Below are positions 33,525 to 43,314 of a DNA stretch of 45,532 nucleotides, one piece after another. The notes beneath the pieces are model-generated. The model was not told the DNA's origin and made no database searches. It was given only the letters and a program-made list of their open reading frames with translations. The translations under genes and the position numbers were made by a program. The first letter of the stretch is position 1. Every line of letters begins with the position of its first letter. The stretch is from an uncultured Lachnospiraceae bacterium (lineage in GTDB: Bacteria; Bacillota; Clostridia; Lachnospirales; Lachnospiraceae), in contig CAJFUP010000188.1 in NCBI GenBank assembly GCA_904420225.1, positions 1 to 45,532 of the forward strand, in the 5' to 3' direction.

Positions 33525-34193
33525 ATGAAGAAGAAAGAATCAGAAGGCCTTTCCTACGGCGTCATTGGCTTGGGACGCTTTGGAACGGCTCTTGCCACCA
33601 CGCTGGCGGAATCGGACAAAGAGGTGATTGTGGTGGACCGGGACGAGAGTAAGGTTCGCGAAATGCGCCAGTATACGGACTATGCGTTTGTGCTGGATGA
33701 TCTGACCACAGATGGTCTGCGGGAAATCGGCATTCAAAATTGTGATGTGGTCATTGTCTGCATCGGGGAAAAGGTGGATGTCAGTATTCTGACCACCATG
33801 CGGGTCATTGAGATGGGAGTACCCCGTGTCATCGCCAAAGCCCTCAGTCTGGAACAGGGAGCTGTCCTGAAAAAGCTGGGAGCCCAGGTGGTGTATCCTG
33901 AGCGGGATATGGCTCTCCGTTTGGGAAAGAAGCTTTTGTCCAATAAGTTTTTGGATTATATTTCCCTGGATCACAGCGTGGAAATTCGTCAGATTCCAGC
34001 CACATCCAAAATCATGGGAAAAAGCATTGAGGAGCTGAAGCTTCGCCAGAAGTTTGGCCTGAATATCATTGCCCTTGAAAACGGCAAGTCAACGACCATA
34101 GAGGTGACTCCGGATTATCGGTTCCAGGACGGCGACATCCTTGTGGTAATTGGTAAGGTCAGCAATATGGAGCGGTTTGAGGCCGCCATCTGA
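33525..34193 (+). CDS. ktrA: Potassium uptake regulatory subunit KtrA
   Basis: A 222-residue cytosolic RCK protein that binds ATP/ADP or NAD(H) and gates KtrB as an octameric ring. The N-terminal Rossmann domain has YGVIGLGRFGTALA with the GxGxxG loop and VVDRDE as the acidic end of strand 2. A C-terminal TrkA_C domain (about 140-222) follows, where c-di-AMP binds in Firmicute KtrA. AAAGGAATAGAG precedes ATG 33525. The phosphate permease gene begins 24 bases after it. Confidence 0.95.
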   Translation: MKKKESEGLSYGVIGLGRFGTALATTLAESDKEVIVVDRDESKVREMRQYTDYAFVLDDLTTDGLREIGIQNCDVVIVCIGEKVDVSILTTMRVIEMGVPRVIAKALSLEQGAVLKKLGAQVVYPERDMALRLGKKLLSNKFLDYISLDHSVEIRQIPATSKIMGKSIEELKLRQKFGLNIIALENGKSTTIEVTPDYRFQDGDILVVIGKVSNMERFEAAI

Positions 34194-34217
34194 CCGAAGA
34201 AAGGAGAATAATACCAT

Positions 34218-35270
34218 ATGGATGTATCATTTTTGGGTTTTTGGCAGCAGGTGACGCAAAGTCCTGTGGTGGCTGTCACCACCCTGCTGACGCTGGGAGT
34301 AATTTTTGTAAATGGCTGGACGGATGCGCCCAATGCCATTGCCACCTGTGTCACGACTCGATGTCTGCGTCCCCGTACGGCCATTTGGATGAGCGCCCTC
34401 TTTAATTTTCTGGGCGTGTTCATTATGACTCAGATCAACAGCGCAGTGGCTTCCACCATCAGCAATATGGTGGATTTTGGCTCCAACACGCATGAAGCGC
34501 TGATCGCCTTATGCGCGGCCTTGCTTTCCATTGTCGTATACAGTGTGGCGGCATCAATTTTTGGCATCCCCACCAGCGAAAGCCACAGTCTCATCGCCGG
34601 CTTGACAGGAGCAGCCATTGCCATCCAGCAGGGAATCGGCGGAATCAATGGCGCCGAATGGGTAAAAGTACTGTATGGTCTGGTGCTGAGCCTGATCCTC
34701 GGCTTTGCCAGCGGATGGGTTGTGTGTAAACTGCTGACAATTATTTGCCGTAATTTGGAGCGGCGCAGGGCAGACCGCTTTTTTGCCGGAGCGCAGATTG
34801 TGGGAGCGGCAGCCATGAGTTTCATGCACGGTGCGCAGGACGGCCAAAAGTTCATCGGTGTTCTCTTTTTGGGCTTGGCCTTCTCCCATGGCCAAAGTTC
34901 CGTAACCGGCATGCTGATCCCCGTTTGGCTGATGCTTCTTTGCAGCGTGGTTATGGGGCTTGGCACCAGTGTGGGAGGAGAAAAAATCATCAAATCTGTG
35001 GGAATGGATATGGTGAAATTGGAGCGTTATCAGGGGTTTTCCGCTGATTTGGCAGGAGCCTTTTGCTTGCTTTTATCCAGCGTATTCGGCATTCCGGTAT
35101 CCACCACCCACACAAAAACCAGCGCCATCATGGGAGTGGGAGCTGTGAAGCGCCTTTCTGCCATTAATTTCGGCGTGGTGAAAGATATGATGCTGACCTG
35201 GATTTTTACCTTTCCGGGCTGCGGTCTCATCAGTTTTGTTATGGCAAAACTGTTCATGTATATATTTTAA
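34218..35270 (+). CDS. PiT family inorganic phosphate permease
   Basis: A 350-residue membrane protein of the PiT family (low-affinity phosphate uptake driven by protons or sodium, often as metal-phosphate). Both family repeats are present: NGWTDAPNAIATCVTTR near the start and PVSTTHTKTSAIMGVGAVKR near the end, around ten hydrophobic helices. The central GAAAMSFMHGAQDGQKF is also typical. AAAGGAGAATAA precedes ATG 34218. The accessory DUF47 gene follows 14 bases later; this pair is a standard arrangement in Firmicutes. Confidence 0.93.
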   Translation: MDVSFLGFWQQVTQSPVVAVTTLLTLGVIFVNGWTDAPNAIATCVTTRCLRPRTAIWMSALFNFLGVFIMTQINSAVASTISNMVDFGSNTHEALIALCAALLSIVVYSVAASIFGIPTSESHSLIAGLTGAAIAIQQGIGGINGAEWVKVLYGLVLSLILGFASGWVVCKLLTIICRNLERRRADRFFAGAQIVGAAAMSFMHGAQDGQKFIGVLFLGLAFSHGQSSVTGMLIPVWLMLLCSVVMGLGTSVGGEKIIKSVGMDMVKLERYQGFSADLAGAFCLLLSSVFGIPVSTTHTKTSAIMGVGAVKRLSAINFGVVKDMMLTWIFTFPGCGLISFVMAKLFMYIF

Positions 35271-35284
35271 GGAGAATAACACAA

Positions 35285-35908
35285 ATGTCAAAGAAACAGG
35301 ATTCGTTCTATTTTGATAATTTTATTGCCTGTGCGGAATATGCCTGCCAGGCGGCCGATTTGCTGAAGCAGATCTTGACAGATTTCAAACCTGAGGAAAT
35401 GGAGCAGAGGCTGGACGAGATCCACGCCATTGAGCACGCGGCGGATGAAAAGAAACATCAGATGACAGACCGGTTGGCCAAGGCGTTTATTACACCCATT
35501 GAGAGAGAAGATATGGTGGTGCTCAGCAACCGCATTGATGATATGACGGATAAGATTGAAGAAGTCTTTATCCGGATCTATATGAATCGCATCACTTCCA
35601 TACGGCCTGAGGCCATCCAGATGCTGGATATTGTCATTGGCTGCTGCAAAGAGGTGGCCAATCTCATGGGAGAGTTTGCCGATTTCAGACATTCCAAGAA
35701 GCTGAAAGAAGGAATTATCCATATCAACACCATGGAAGAAGAGGCAGATTCCCTGTTTATCTCCAGCATGCGAGCTCTCCACGCCGAGAGAGAAGACATC
35801 TTTCAGGTACTGGCATGGAGAGAGATATTCGAGTTTTTGGAAAAATGTGCCGATGCGTGTGAACACGTGGCGGACGGGGTGGAAAGTGTCGTGATGAAAA
35901 ATTCGTGA
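35285..35908 (+). CDS. DUF47 (PhoU-like) partner of the phosphate permease
   Basis: A 207-residue helical cytosolic protein of the DUF47/TIGR00153 family, related in fold to PhoU, thought to control the adjacent PiT permease. Typical segments are IHAIEHAADEKKHQMTDRL, FITPIEREDMVVLSNRIDD and the end FLEKCADACEHVADGVESVV. The acidic and His residues of these helices match metal-binding positions in PhoU. AAGGAGAATAAC precedes ATG 35285. It is the last gene of the transport block; I find no strong terminator after it. Confidence 0.93.
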   Translation: MSKKQDSFYFDNFIACAEYACQAADLLKQILTDFKPEEMEQRLDEIHAIEHAADEKKHQMTDRLAKAFITPIEREDMVVLSNRIDDMTDKIEEVFIRIYMNRITSIRPEAIQMLDIVIGCCKEVANLMGEFADFRHSKKLKEGIIHINTMEEEADSLFISSMRALHAEREDIFQVLAWREIFEFLEKCADACEHVADGVESVVMKNS

Positions 35909-35970
35909 CGGGACGTCAGATCAATCAGGTATCATGACAGTTTAGGCATATTTCGATTTCTCATATCCGG

Positions 35971-35984
35971 TGCTTTTAAAAGCA
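35971..35984. promoter_or_regulatory. 14-base perfect palindrome upstream of pyk
   Basis: TGCTTTTAAAAGCA is self-complementary over all 14 bases and lies in the 204-base gap before pyruvate kinase. It may be an operator. No convincing promoter boxes are seen in the rest of the gap, although a short hairpin CTGCC/GGCAG lies just before the pyk ribosome binding site. Confidence 0.35.
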
Positions 35985-36112
35985 TTTCAGGCGTCTTTAG
36001 GATGGCATTTGGGGTTTGTATCGGCATTTGTCAATGGGGGAGAAGAGCGGAATGGTCGGAACTGTTTTATAAATCACCTGCCGTATGAGGCAGAGAATGA
36101 GGAGGTAAGACC

Positions 36113-37534
36113 ATGAGGAAGACAAAGATTATCTGTACGCTGGGACCGTCCACAGATAGAGACGGTGTGCTGGAGAAATTGGTGAGAGAGGGCATGGATG
36201 TGGCCAGATTTAATTTCTCCCATGGAACCCATGAAGAGCAGAAAGCGCGCCTGGAGCAGCTGAAAAGTCTGCGGGAACAGTACGGAAAGCCCATTGCCGC
36301 TCTTCTGGATACCAAGGGACCCGAAGTGCGCATCGGATGCTTTCAGCAGCATAAAATAACCCTGGAAGAAGGGCAGACGTTTACGCTGTGTACAGAAGAG
36401 ACAGAGGGGACAAACGAGCGCGTATCGGTTTCCTACAAGGAGCTGTATCAGGATGTAAAGCCCGGCGATCAGATTCTCATCGATGACGGTCTGGTGGGCA
36501 TGGAGATCACGGAAATCGCCGGAACCGACATTGTCTGCGTGGTGAAGAACGGCGGGGAAATCTCCGACCGGAAAGGCGTCAATGTACCGGGGGTAAAGCT
36601 GAATATGAAATTCATCAGCCCCAGGGATTATGAGGACCTTCTCTTTGGCATCAAGGAAGACTTTGATTTCGTGGCAGCCTCCTTCACACGAACAGCCGAT
36701 GATATCCGTGAAATGCGGAAATTGCTCGACGAAAACGGCGGCCGCTCCATCAATATCATTGCCAAGATTGAAAATCAGCAGGGTGTGGACAATATCGATG
36801 AAATCATCGAAGAAGCGGACGGCATTATGATTGCCAGAGGGGATATGGGAGTGGAAATCCCCTTGGAACATGTGCCGGTGATTCAGCAGAGCATTATCCA
36901 GAAGGTATACCGGGTGGGAAAACAGGTGATCACAGCCACCCAGATGCTGGATTCCATGATGATTCATCCCAGGCCCACCCGGGCGGAAACCACCGATGTG
37001 GCCAATGCCATTTACCAGGGAACCAGCGCCATTATGCTTTCAGGCGAAACCGCTGCCGGCAAGTATCCGGTGGAAGCTTTGGAAATGATGGTGAAGATTG
37101 CCGAATATATGGAGGCCCATATTGATTATAATGCCATTTTCAAGAAGGATGAGAGAGACGATGAGCCGGATGTAACCAATGCCATTTCCCATGCCACCTG
37201 CATGACTGCCATTGACTTAAAAGCCAATGCCATCCTGGCGGTGAGCAAGACGGGAAGTACAGCCAGAATGATATCCAAATATCGTCCCAACTGCCTCATC
37301 GGCGGCTGCTCCAGTTCTCCCAAAGTATGCCGACAGCTGAATATGTCCTGGGGAATTTATCCCATGCTGGTGAAAGAAGAGTACAGTTCAGAAATTCTCT
37401 GTCTGCGTGCCATCGAAGCTGCTCAGCGTCACGGCATCGTGCAGGAGGGGGACAAAATCGTGTTCACTGGAGGCGTACCTCTGGGTATTCCTGGACGGAC
37501 CAACTTGATCCGTGTGTGCATTGTGGGAGAGTAG
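36113..37534 (+). CDS. pyk: Pyruvate kinase
   Basis: A 473-residue pyruvate kinase, which makes pyruvate and ATP from PEP in the last step of glycolysis. The signature IAKIENQQGVDNIDEI, the active-site GIMIARGDMGVEIP, and VITATQMLDSMM with PRPTRAETTDVANAI are complete. The B domain (about 70-165) is inserted normally and the C-terminal domain follows. It lacks the extra PEP-utiliser domain found in the Bacillus enzyme. ATGAGGAGGTAA precedes ATG 36113. The P-type ATPase gene starts 51 bases later without a terminator, so the two may share a transcript. Confidence 0.97.
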   Translation: MRKTKIICTLGPSTDRDGVLEKLVREGMDVARFNFSHGTHEEQKARLEQLKSLREQYGKPIAALLDTKGPEVRIGCFQQHKITLEEGQTFTLCTEETEGTNERVSVSYKELYQDVKPGDQILIDDGLVGMEITEIAGTDIVCVVKNGGEISDRKGVNVPGVKLNMKFISPRDYEDLLFGIKEDFDFVAASFTRTADDIREMRKLLDENGGRSINIIAKIENQQGVDNIDEIIEEADGIMIARGDMGVEIPLEHVPVIQQSIIQKVYRVGKQVITATQMLDSMMIHPRPTRAETTDVANAIYQGTSAIMLSGETAAGKYPVEALEMMVKIAEYMEAHIDYNAIFKKDERDDEPDVTNAISHATCMTAIDLKANAILAVSKTGSTARMISKYRPNCLIGGCSSSPKVCRQLNMSWGIYPMLVKEEYSSEILCLRAIEAAQRHGIVQEGDKIVFTGGVPLGIPGRTNLIRVCIVGE

Positions 37535-37585
37535 TAACGGAAGAAAACGGACAGACCAGAAAACCGTAAAACGAGGAGGCAGAGA

Positions 37586-39901
37586 ATGGTAGAAGAAATC
37601 TCCGGATTGTCCATCCGGGAAGTACAGGAACGACGGGAACGGGGAGAAGGAGGCAGCGCCCCGGCATCGGTGACAAAAACCAGGGGAAAGATCGTGCGGG
37701 AAAATGTGGTGACGCTGTTTAACTTGCTGAACTTCATAATCGCCGGTCTCCTATTGGCAGTTGGGGCGTATACCAACGTCATCTTTATTGCCATTATCAT
37801 TCTGAATATTGTCATCGGAATTGCCCAGGAGCTGAAAGCCAAAAAGCTGGTGGACGAGCTGTCTATTTTGAACCGTCCCCATGTCCGGGTACGTCGGGAA
37901 AACAAGACGGTGCAGGTGGAGTTGGAGGAGCTGGTCAAAGACGACATCATGGTACTGGAGAGCGGAGATCAGATCTGCAATGACGGCGTTGTGGTGGAAG
38001 GTATGATCGAGGCCAATGAGTCTTTGCTGACCGGGGAAAGCGATGGGATCATCAAGGAAAAGGGAAGCGAGCTGTTTTCCGGCAGTTCCGTCATATCCGG
38101 CAGGGCTTATGCCAAAGTCACCCATGTGGGCGGCGAAAATTATGCTGCCAAGCTGGTCAATGAGGTGAAAAAGGAGAAGCAGATCCAATCCGAACTCTTG
38201 GGTTCCATGAAGCGGGTGACCAAGTTTACCAGTCTTCTGATTGTTCCGCTGGGGATTCTGCTGTTCGTGGAGGCATTATTGCTGCGGGATTCTTCCCTGC
38301 GGGATTCCGTGGTGTCTTCTTCCGCCGCTCTCTTGGGTATGCTGCCCAAGGGATTGGTCCTACTGATCTCTGTCTCTTTGGCCAATGGCGTGATTAAACT
38401 GGCCAAGATGAAGATTTTGGTGCAGAATATTTATTCTCTGGAAACGCTGGCTCATGTGGATGTGTTGTGTCTGGATAAGACGGGAACCATCACGGACGGC
38501 AAGATGAAAGTCCATGCCGTGCTGCCCATGACAGGGGAAAACCGGGAGGAAACCAACCGGCTGGTGCAGTCGTATCTGGCGGCCAGTGATGATAAAAACG
38601 CTACTTTTTTGGCCCTGGAGCAGGAATTCTCGGCCAAGGCCCATATTCATCCCACAGGGAAAATTCCCTTCTCTTCCAAGCGGAAATGGGGAGCCGTATC
38701 TTTGGAAACGGGTATCACTGTTTTTGTGGGGGCACCGGATCGCCTCATGGAAACGGTGCCGTCTTCTGTGGAACGGGAAATGGAACAAGGGCGTCGTGTC
38801 ATTGTCATTGCGCGTTTCCAGGGCAGCTGGAACGACGGGGAACATTTGCCCGCAGGGCTGGAGCCCCTGTATACGGTGGTGCTTGAGGATAACATTCGGC
38901 CCAATACCCGGGAAACGCTGGAATATTTCCGGAAAGAGGGCGTGGATGTGAAAATCATATCCGGCGACCATGTGAGAACAGTTTCCATGATTGCCAAGAA
39001 GGCGGGGCTGGAGCGGTGGCAGGATGCCATCGATTTGTCGGCTCAGCAGGAACCCATTGATTATGATCGGGTATGTCAGGAATACGCGGTGTTCGCACGG
39101 GTAACGCCAAAGCAGAAGAAAGAGCTGGTCATGGCCCTGAAGCGTCAGGGGCACCATGTGGCCATGACGGGGGATGGCGTCAACGATCTGTTGGCCTTGC
39201 GAGAGGCAGACTGCTCCATAGGCATTGCCGACGGCAGCGATGCCAGCCGCCAGATTTCTCAGATCGTGCTGCTGGATTCCGACTTTACCAATTTGCCCCA
39301 GGTGCTTTTGCAGGGACGCCGGGTTATCAACCATGTGACTCGTACAGCAGGCGTTTTCTTTATCAAGACGCTGTATTCCATGATGGTATCCATATTTTGC
39401 CTGGCAGCCAATGTGCCGTTTCCGTTTATTCCCATTCAGATCACGCTCATCGATGCCTGCATTGAAGCGTATCCCTCCTTCTTTACGATTTTTGAATCTC
39501 ACACAGAAAAGATTCGGGGGACCTTTCTGCGGACGGTTTTGGGAAATGCGTTTCCCTATGCCCTGACAGTGACAGCCATGATCGTGGCGCTGACACTGGC
39601 GGCGCCGTTTGATCAGGAACAGAATCAGACGGTGATGTATTTGCTGCTGATTCTCATGTCCATGACTGCCGTTGTGAAGAGCTGCTATCCGTTCACAAAA
39701 TTGCGTGCGTTTTTGTGCATTACCATGGTGGTGGGAACCTTTGCGGCTCTGGTGATTTTCACTTCACTCTTTGAGATCAGCGCTGTGACAGGCGGCATGC
39801 TGGGAGTTTTGGTAGCGGCATTCGTCATCATGCTGGCGGTATTGGGGATTCTTTTGCTGATAAAGAATCGACTGATGAACAGCAGTAAAAAGATTCGCTG
39901 A
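37586..39901 (+). CDS. Cation-transporting P-type ATPase (CtpE-like)
   Basis: A 771-residue HAD-type P-type ATPase of the class resembling mycobacterial CtpE (calcium uptake). The actuator loop is LTGES (148-152, Glu151), the phosphorylated Asp297 lies in CLDKTGTITDG, and the hinge is MTGDGVNDLLALREAD (527-542). About ten transmembrane helices are visible, with no N-terminal metal-binding domain, so it is not a heavy-metal pump. The loop in helix 4 reads LPKGL, with Lys255 where calcium pumps have the Glu of PEGL. The ion is therefore not certain. ACGAGGAGG precedes ATG 37586. Confidence 0.88.
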   Translation: MVEEISGLSIREVQERRERGEGGSAPASVTKTRGKIVRENVVTLFNLLNFIIAGLLLAVGAYTNVIFIAIIILNIVIGIAQELKAKKLVDELSILNRPHVRVRRENKTVQVELEELVKDDIMVLESGDQICNDGVVVEGMIEANESLLTGESDGIIKEKGSELFSGSSVISGRAYAKVTHVGGENYAAKLVNEVKKEKQIQSELLGSMKRVTKFTSLLIVPLGILLFVEALLLRDSSLRDSVVSSSAALLGMLPKGLVLLISVSLANGVIKLAKMKILVQNIYSLETLAHVDVLCLDKTGTITDGKMKVHAVLPMTGENREETNRLVQSYLAASDDKNATFLALEQEFSAKAHIHPTGKIPFSSKRKWGAVSLETGITVFVGAPDRLMETVPSSVEREMEQGRRVIVIARFQGSWNDGEHLPAGLEPLYTVVLEDNIRPNTRETLEYFRKEGVDVKIISGDHVRTVSMIAKKAGLERWQDAIDLSAQQEPIDYDRVCQEYAVFARVTPKQKKELVMALKRQGHHVAMTGDGVNDLLALREADCSIGIADGSDASRQISQIVLLDSDFTNLPQVLLQGRRVINHVTRTAGVFFIKTLYSMMVSIFCLAANVPFPFIPIQITLIDACIEAYPSFFTIFESHTEKIRGTFLRTVLGNAFPYALTVTAMIVALTLAAPFDQEQNQTVMYLLLILMSMTAVVKSCYPFTKLRAFLCITMVVGTFAALVIFTSLFEISAVTGGMLGVLVAAFVIMLAVLGILLLIKNRLMNSSKKIR

Positions 39902-39940
39902 TACGTCAGAATTTCAGCGATGCGCTTTACGTAAAACGTC

Positions 39941-39994
39941 ATATTTGGAGTCAGTTTCGTATCTTCGTGATCAGAGGCTGGCTCCATATTTTTA
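39941..39994 (+). terminator. Terminator of the pyk-ATPase unit
   Basis: ATATTTGGAGTCAG (39941-39954) pairs, with one G-T pair and one T-T mismatch, with CTGGCTCCATAT (39978-39989) and is followed by TTTTAT. It lies 40 bases past the ATPase stop. The remaining gap to pflB holds a promoter and a hairpin only. Confidence 0.7.
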
Positions 39995-40041
39995 TGGGCA
40001 AAAGCAGTGGTGTACTAAATTAAAAACATGGGGAAAAGCTC

Positions 40042-40070
40042 TTGATATTCTCTTCACAAAGTGCTATTTT
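40042..40070 (+). promoter_or_regulatory. Likely promoter of pflB
   Basis: TTGATA (40042-40047) and TATTTT (40065-40070) have a 17-base spacer. They give a leader of about 100 bases. I do not see a clear Rex or Fnr/Crp site. Confidence 0.55.
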
Positions 40071-40122
40071 TTAGATGATAAGGGCGATTAGTAAAGGCTA
40101 ACCACCTAAAGAAAAGACAACA

Positions 40123-40151
40123 TTCCCGAAAACCGCAGTGTTTGGCGGGAA
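40123..40151 (+). other. Hairpin in the pflB 5' leader
   Basis: TTCCCG (40123-40128) pairs with CGGGAA (40146-40151), with AAAC/GTTT possible inside. It ends 12 bases before the AGGAAGG ribosome binding site. It has no T-run, so it could stabilise this usually abundant mRNA. Confidence 0.45.
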
Positions 40152-40179
40152 CAGTGAAAATTAGGAAGGTGATTTTACA

Positions 40180-42429
40180 ATGGCACAGGAAGCATGGTTA
40201 GGATTTAAAGGAAGAAAATGGAAAGAAGACGTGGATGTCAGGGATTTCATTCAGCACAATTATGAGCCCTATGACGGAGACGAATCCTTCCTGGAAGGTC
40301 CCACGGAAGCCACAGATAAGTTGTGGGGTGAACTGCAGAAGCTGCAGAAGGAAGAACGCGCCAAGGGCGGCGTTTTGGACATGGAGACTAAGGTGGTTTC
40401 CGGTCTGACCGCATACCCGGCTGCTTATATCAACGATGACATGAAAGATCTGGAAAAGGTTGTGGGTCTTCAGACAGATAAGCCTCTGAAGAGAGCCTTT
40501 ATGCCGTTTGGCGGTATTAAGATGGCAGAGCAGGCCTGCACCACATACGGATACGAACCGGATCCGGAATTGGATAAGATTTTTACACAGTATCATAAGA
40601 CCCATAATCAGGCAGTATTTGATGCCTATACACCAGAGATGAAAAAGGCTCGTCACAACAAGATTATTACAGGTCTGCCGGATACATACGGACGCGGACG
40701 TATTGTAGGCGACTACAGAAGAGTCGCTCTTTACGGCATTGATTTCCTCATCGGCAAGAAGCAGGAAGACTTGGCCAACTGCGGCGATGGAACCATGACA
40801 GATGATGTGATCCGTCTGCGTGAGGAGCTGGCTGAGCAGATCCGTGCTCTGAAGCAGATGAAAGAGATGGCTGCTATTTACGGATTCGATATTTCCAAAC
40901 CGGCTACCAATGCAAAAGAAGCCGTACAGTGGCTGTACTTCGGATATCTGGCTGCCATTAAGACACAGAACGGCGCTGCCATGAGTGTAGGCCGTGTGTC
41001 CACATTCCTGGATATCTATATGCAGAGAGACCTGAAGAATGGTGTGATCACAGAGTCTGAGGCACAGGAGCTCATAGATCACTTCGTTATGAAGTGCCGT
41101 ATGGTGAAGTTCGCAAGAATTCCGTCCTACAATCAGCTGTTCTCCGGTGACCCGGTATGGGCGACCCTGGAAGTGGCAGGTCTTGGCATGGACGGCCGTT
41201 CCATGGTTACAAAGAATGATTATCGTTTCCTTCATACCCTGGAAAACATGGGACCGTCTCCGGAACCCAACCTGACGGTTCTCTACTCCTCCAGACTGCC
41301 GGAAAACTTTAAGAAGTATGCGGCTCTTATTTCTGTGAGAACCAGCTCCATCCAGTACGAGAATGATGATGTTATGCGTCCCGTATGGGGAGATGATTAT
41401 TCCATCTGCTGCTGCGTATCCGCCACACAGACCGGTAAGGAAATGCAGTTCTTCGGCGCCCGCGCCAACCTGGCAAAATGTCTTCTGTACGCCATGAACG
41501 GCGGCCGTGATATGAAGACCAAGGAGCAGGTGGGACCGGAGTTTACGCCCATCACATCCGAGTACCTGGATTACGATGAAGTGATCCATAAGTTTGATAT
41601 TATGATGGACTGGCTGGCAGGTCTCTATGTAAATACTTTGAATCTGATCCAGTATATGCATGACAAATATTACTATGAAGCTGCGGAGATGGCTCTCATT
41701 GACACCGATGTGAGACGTACATTCGCCACAGGTATCGCAGGATTTTCTCATGTAGTGGATTCCTTAAGCGCCATCAAATACGCCAAAGTAAAGCCGCTGC
41801 GCGATGAGGACGGCATGATCATGGACTTCGAGACAGAAGGCGACTTCCCAAGATATGGAAATGATGATGATCGCGCCGATGATATCGCCGTATGGCTGTT
41901 GAAGACCTTCCTGACCAAGATCAAGAAGAGACATACATACCGCAATTCTGAGCCCACCACCTCCATCCTGACCATTACTTCCAATGTGGTTTACGGTAAG
42001 GCCACAGGAAACATGCCGGATGGAAGACGCGCTGGCGAGCCGCTGTCTCCGGGAGCAAATCCCAGCTATGGCGCAGAGAAAAACGGCCTGCTGGCTTCTC
42101 TGAACTCCGTTGCCAAGCTGCCTTATGAGTATGCTCTGGACGGAATTTCCAATACACAGACCATCAATCCTGGAGCTCTGGGTCATGACGAGGATGAGCA
42201 GAAGAAGAACCTGGTACAGGTAATGGACGGCTACTTTGATCAGGGAGCCCATCATCTGAACGTCAATGTATTTGGCCGCGAGAAACTGGTGGACGCCATG
42301 GAGCATCCGGAGAAGGAAGAGTACGCAAACTTTACCATCCGTGTATCCGGATATGCGGTTAAGTTCATTGATCTGACCAGAGAGCAGCAGCTGGATGTTA
42401 TCGCCAGAACCTGCCACGAAAGAATGTAA
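40180..42429 (+). CDS. pflB: Pyruvate formate-lyase
   Basis: A 749-residue glycyl-radical enzyme that converts pyruvate and CoA to acetyl-CoA and formate under anaerobic conditions. The active-site cysteines are Cys411-Cys412 of [10 protein letters not shown], with a third Cys just before them. The radical glycine is Gly724 in IRVSGYAV. The length and the sequence [15 protein letters not shown]-like end (here [17 protein letters not shown]) match PflB, not the glycerol or choline glycyl-radical enzymes. AGGAAGG precedes ATG 40180. The activase gene follows 16 bases later. Confidence 0.97.
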   Translation: MAQEAWLGFKGRKWKEDVDVRDFIQHNYEPYDGDESFLEGPTEATDKLWGELQKLQKEERAKGGVLDMETKVVSGLTAYPAAYINDDMKDLEKVVGLQTDKPLKRAFMPFGGIKMAEQACTTYGYEPDPELDKIFTQYHKTHNQAVFDAYTPEMKKARHNKIITGLPDTYGRGRIVGDYRRVALYGIDFLIGKKQEDLANCGDGTMTDDVIRLREELAEQIRALKQMKEMAAIYGFDISKPATNAKEAVQWLYFGYLAAIKTQNGAAMSVGRVSTFLDIYMQRDLKNGVITESEAQELIDHFVMKCRMVKFARIPSYNQLFSGDPVWATLEVAGLGMDGRSMVTKNDYRFLHTLENMGPSPEPNLTVLYSSRLPENFKKYAALISVRTSSIQYENDDVMRPVWGDDYSICCCVSATQTGKEMQFFGARANLAKCLLYAMNGGRDMKTKEQVGPEFTPITSEYLDYDEVIHKFDIMMDWLAGLYVNTLNLIQYMHDKYYYEAAEMALIDTDVRRTFATGIAGFSHVVDSLSAIKYAKVKPLRDEDGMIMDFETEGDFPRYGNDDDRADDIAVWLLKTFLTKIKKRHTYRNSEPTTSILTITSNVVYGKATGNMPDGRRAGEPLSPGANPSYGAEKNGLLASLNSVAKLPYEYALDGISNTQTINPGALGHDEDEQKKNLVQVMDGYFDQGAHHLNVNVFGREKLVDAMEHPEKEEYANFTIRVSGYAVKFIDLTREQQLDVIARTCHERM

Positions 42430-42445
42430 TCTTTCGGAGAAGAAC

Positions 42446-43201
42446 ATGGTGACAGGGAATATACACTCCCTTGAGAGTTTTGGTTCCGTGGACGGGCCGG
42501 GAGTTCGTTTTGTGGTGTTCATGCAGGGCTGTCGAATGCGCTGTCAGTTCTGCCACAATCCGGACACCTGGAAATTGGATCAAAATCAGCTGGTGACAGC
42601 CGATGAGCTGCTGGAAAAAGCGCTCCGGTATCGGGGATACTGGGGCGCCGACGGCGGCATCACCGTCAGCGGCGGGGAACCGCTGCTGCAAATGGATTTT
42701 CTATTGGACTTTTTCAAAAAGGCCAAGGCGGAGGGGGTACACACCGTTATTGACACGGCAGGGAATCCCTTCACCAGGGAAGAGCCGTTTTTCGGCAAGT
42801 TTCAGCAGTTGATGGAAGTGACGGATTTGCTGCTTTTGGACATCAAGGAGATTGATGGTGAAAAGCACAGAAAATTGACGGGATTTGGCAATGAAAACAT
42901 CCTGGATTTGGCATCTTATCTTTCGGATCTGGGCAAGCCGGTGTGGATTCGTCATGTACTGGTTCCCGGAGGCAGCGACTGTGACGAAGATCTGATCCGT
43001 CTGGATGCGTTTCTGAAGACGCTGAAAAATGTGGAAAGGGTGGAAGTGCTTCCCTATCACACCCTGGGAGTTTTTAAGTGGAAAGAACTGGGACTCTCCT
43101 ATCCGCTGGAGGGAATCGATCCGCCCACAGCGCAGCGAGTGGAAAATGCCAATCGGCTGCTGCACACGGAAGCATACAAGGGATATCTGAAACAAGCATA
43201 A
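42446..43201 (+). CDS. pflA: Pyruvate formate-lyase activating enzyme
   Basis: A 251-residue radical SAM enzyme that creates the glycyl radical on PflB. The [4Fe-4S] motif CRMRCQFC gives Cys29, Cys33 and Cys36, with the usual HNPDTW after it. TVSGGEPLLQ is the SAM-binding GGEP motif, and YHTLGVFKW near the end is specific to PflA. It lacks the extra ferredoxin-like domain of other glycyl-radical activases. CGGAGAAGA precedes ATG 42446; the open frame before it overlaps pflB. Confidence 0.97.
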   Translation: MVTGNIHSLESFGSVDGPGVRFVVFMQGCRMRCQFCHNPDTWKLDQNQLVTADELLEKALRYRGYWGADGGITVSGGEPLLQMDFLLDFFKKAKAEGVHTVIDTAGNPFTREEPFFGKFQQLMEVTDLLLLDIKEIDGEKHRKLTGFGNENILDLASYLSDLGKPVWIRHVLVPGGSDCDEDLIRLDAFLKTLKNVERVEVLPYHTLGVFKWKELGLSYPLEGIDPPTAQRVENANRLLHTEAYKGYLKQA

Positions 43202-43214
43202 GGAATAGAGAAAA

Positions 43215-43254
43215 GCCCGCGGCCTGCGGTTTTTGCAGGGACCGCGGGTTTTTT
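43215..43254 (+). terminator. Terminator of pflBA
   Basis: CCCGCGG (43216-43222) pairs with CCGCGGG (43242-43248), with CCTGC/GCAGG inside, and TTTTTT follows. A classic G+C-rich stem only 14 bases past the stop of pflA. Confidence 0.95.
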
Positions 43255-43314
43255 GCGCGCTACCTTCCATGAGCGGTTTCTCGGTGACTCCCTTGGCTGA
43301 CGGGGAACGGGCTC

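Noticed and set aside
35909-36112. Promoter of pyk
   Set aside because: Several TTG and TAT stretches exist, but no pair has both acceptable boxes and a 16-18 base spacer, so none is called.
38360-39502. Open frame of 380 codons on the - strand opposite the P-type ATPase
   Set aside because: The + strand frame carries all catalytic motifs; the antisense product is His/Gln-rich with no family resemblance.
40198-41751. Long open frame of 517 codons on the - strand across pflB
   Set aside because: It lies entirely opposite a highly conserved gene, has no recognisable domain and is explained by the codon bias of pflB.
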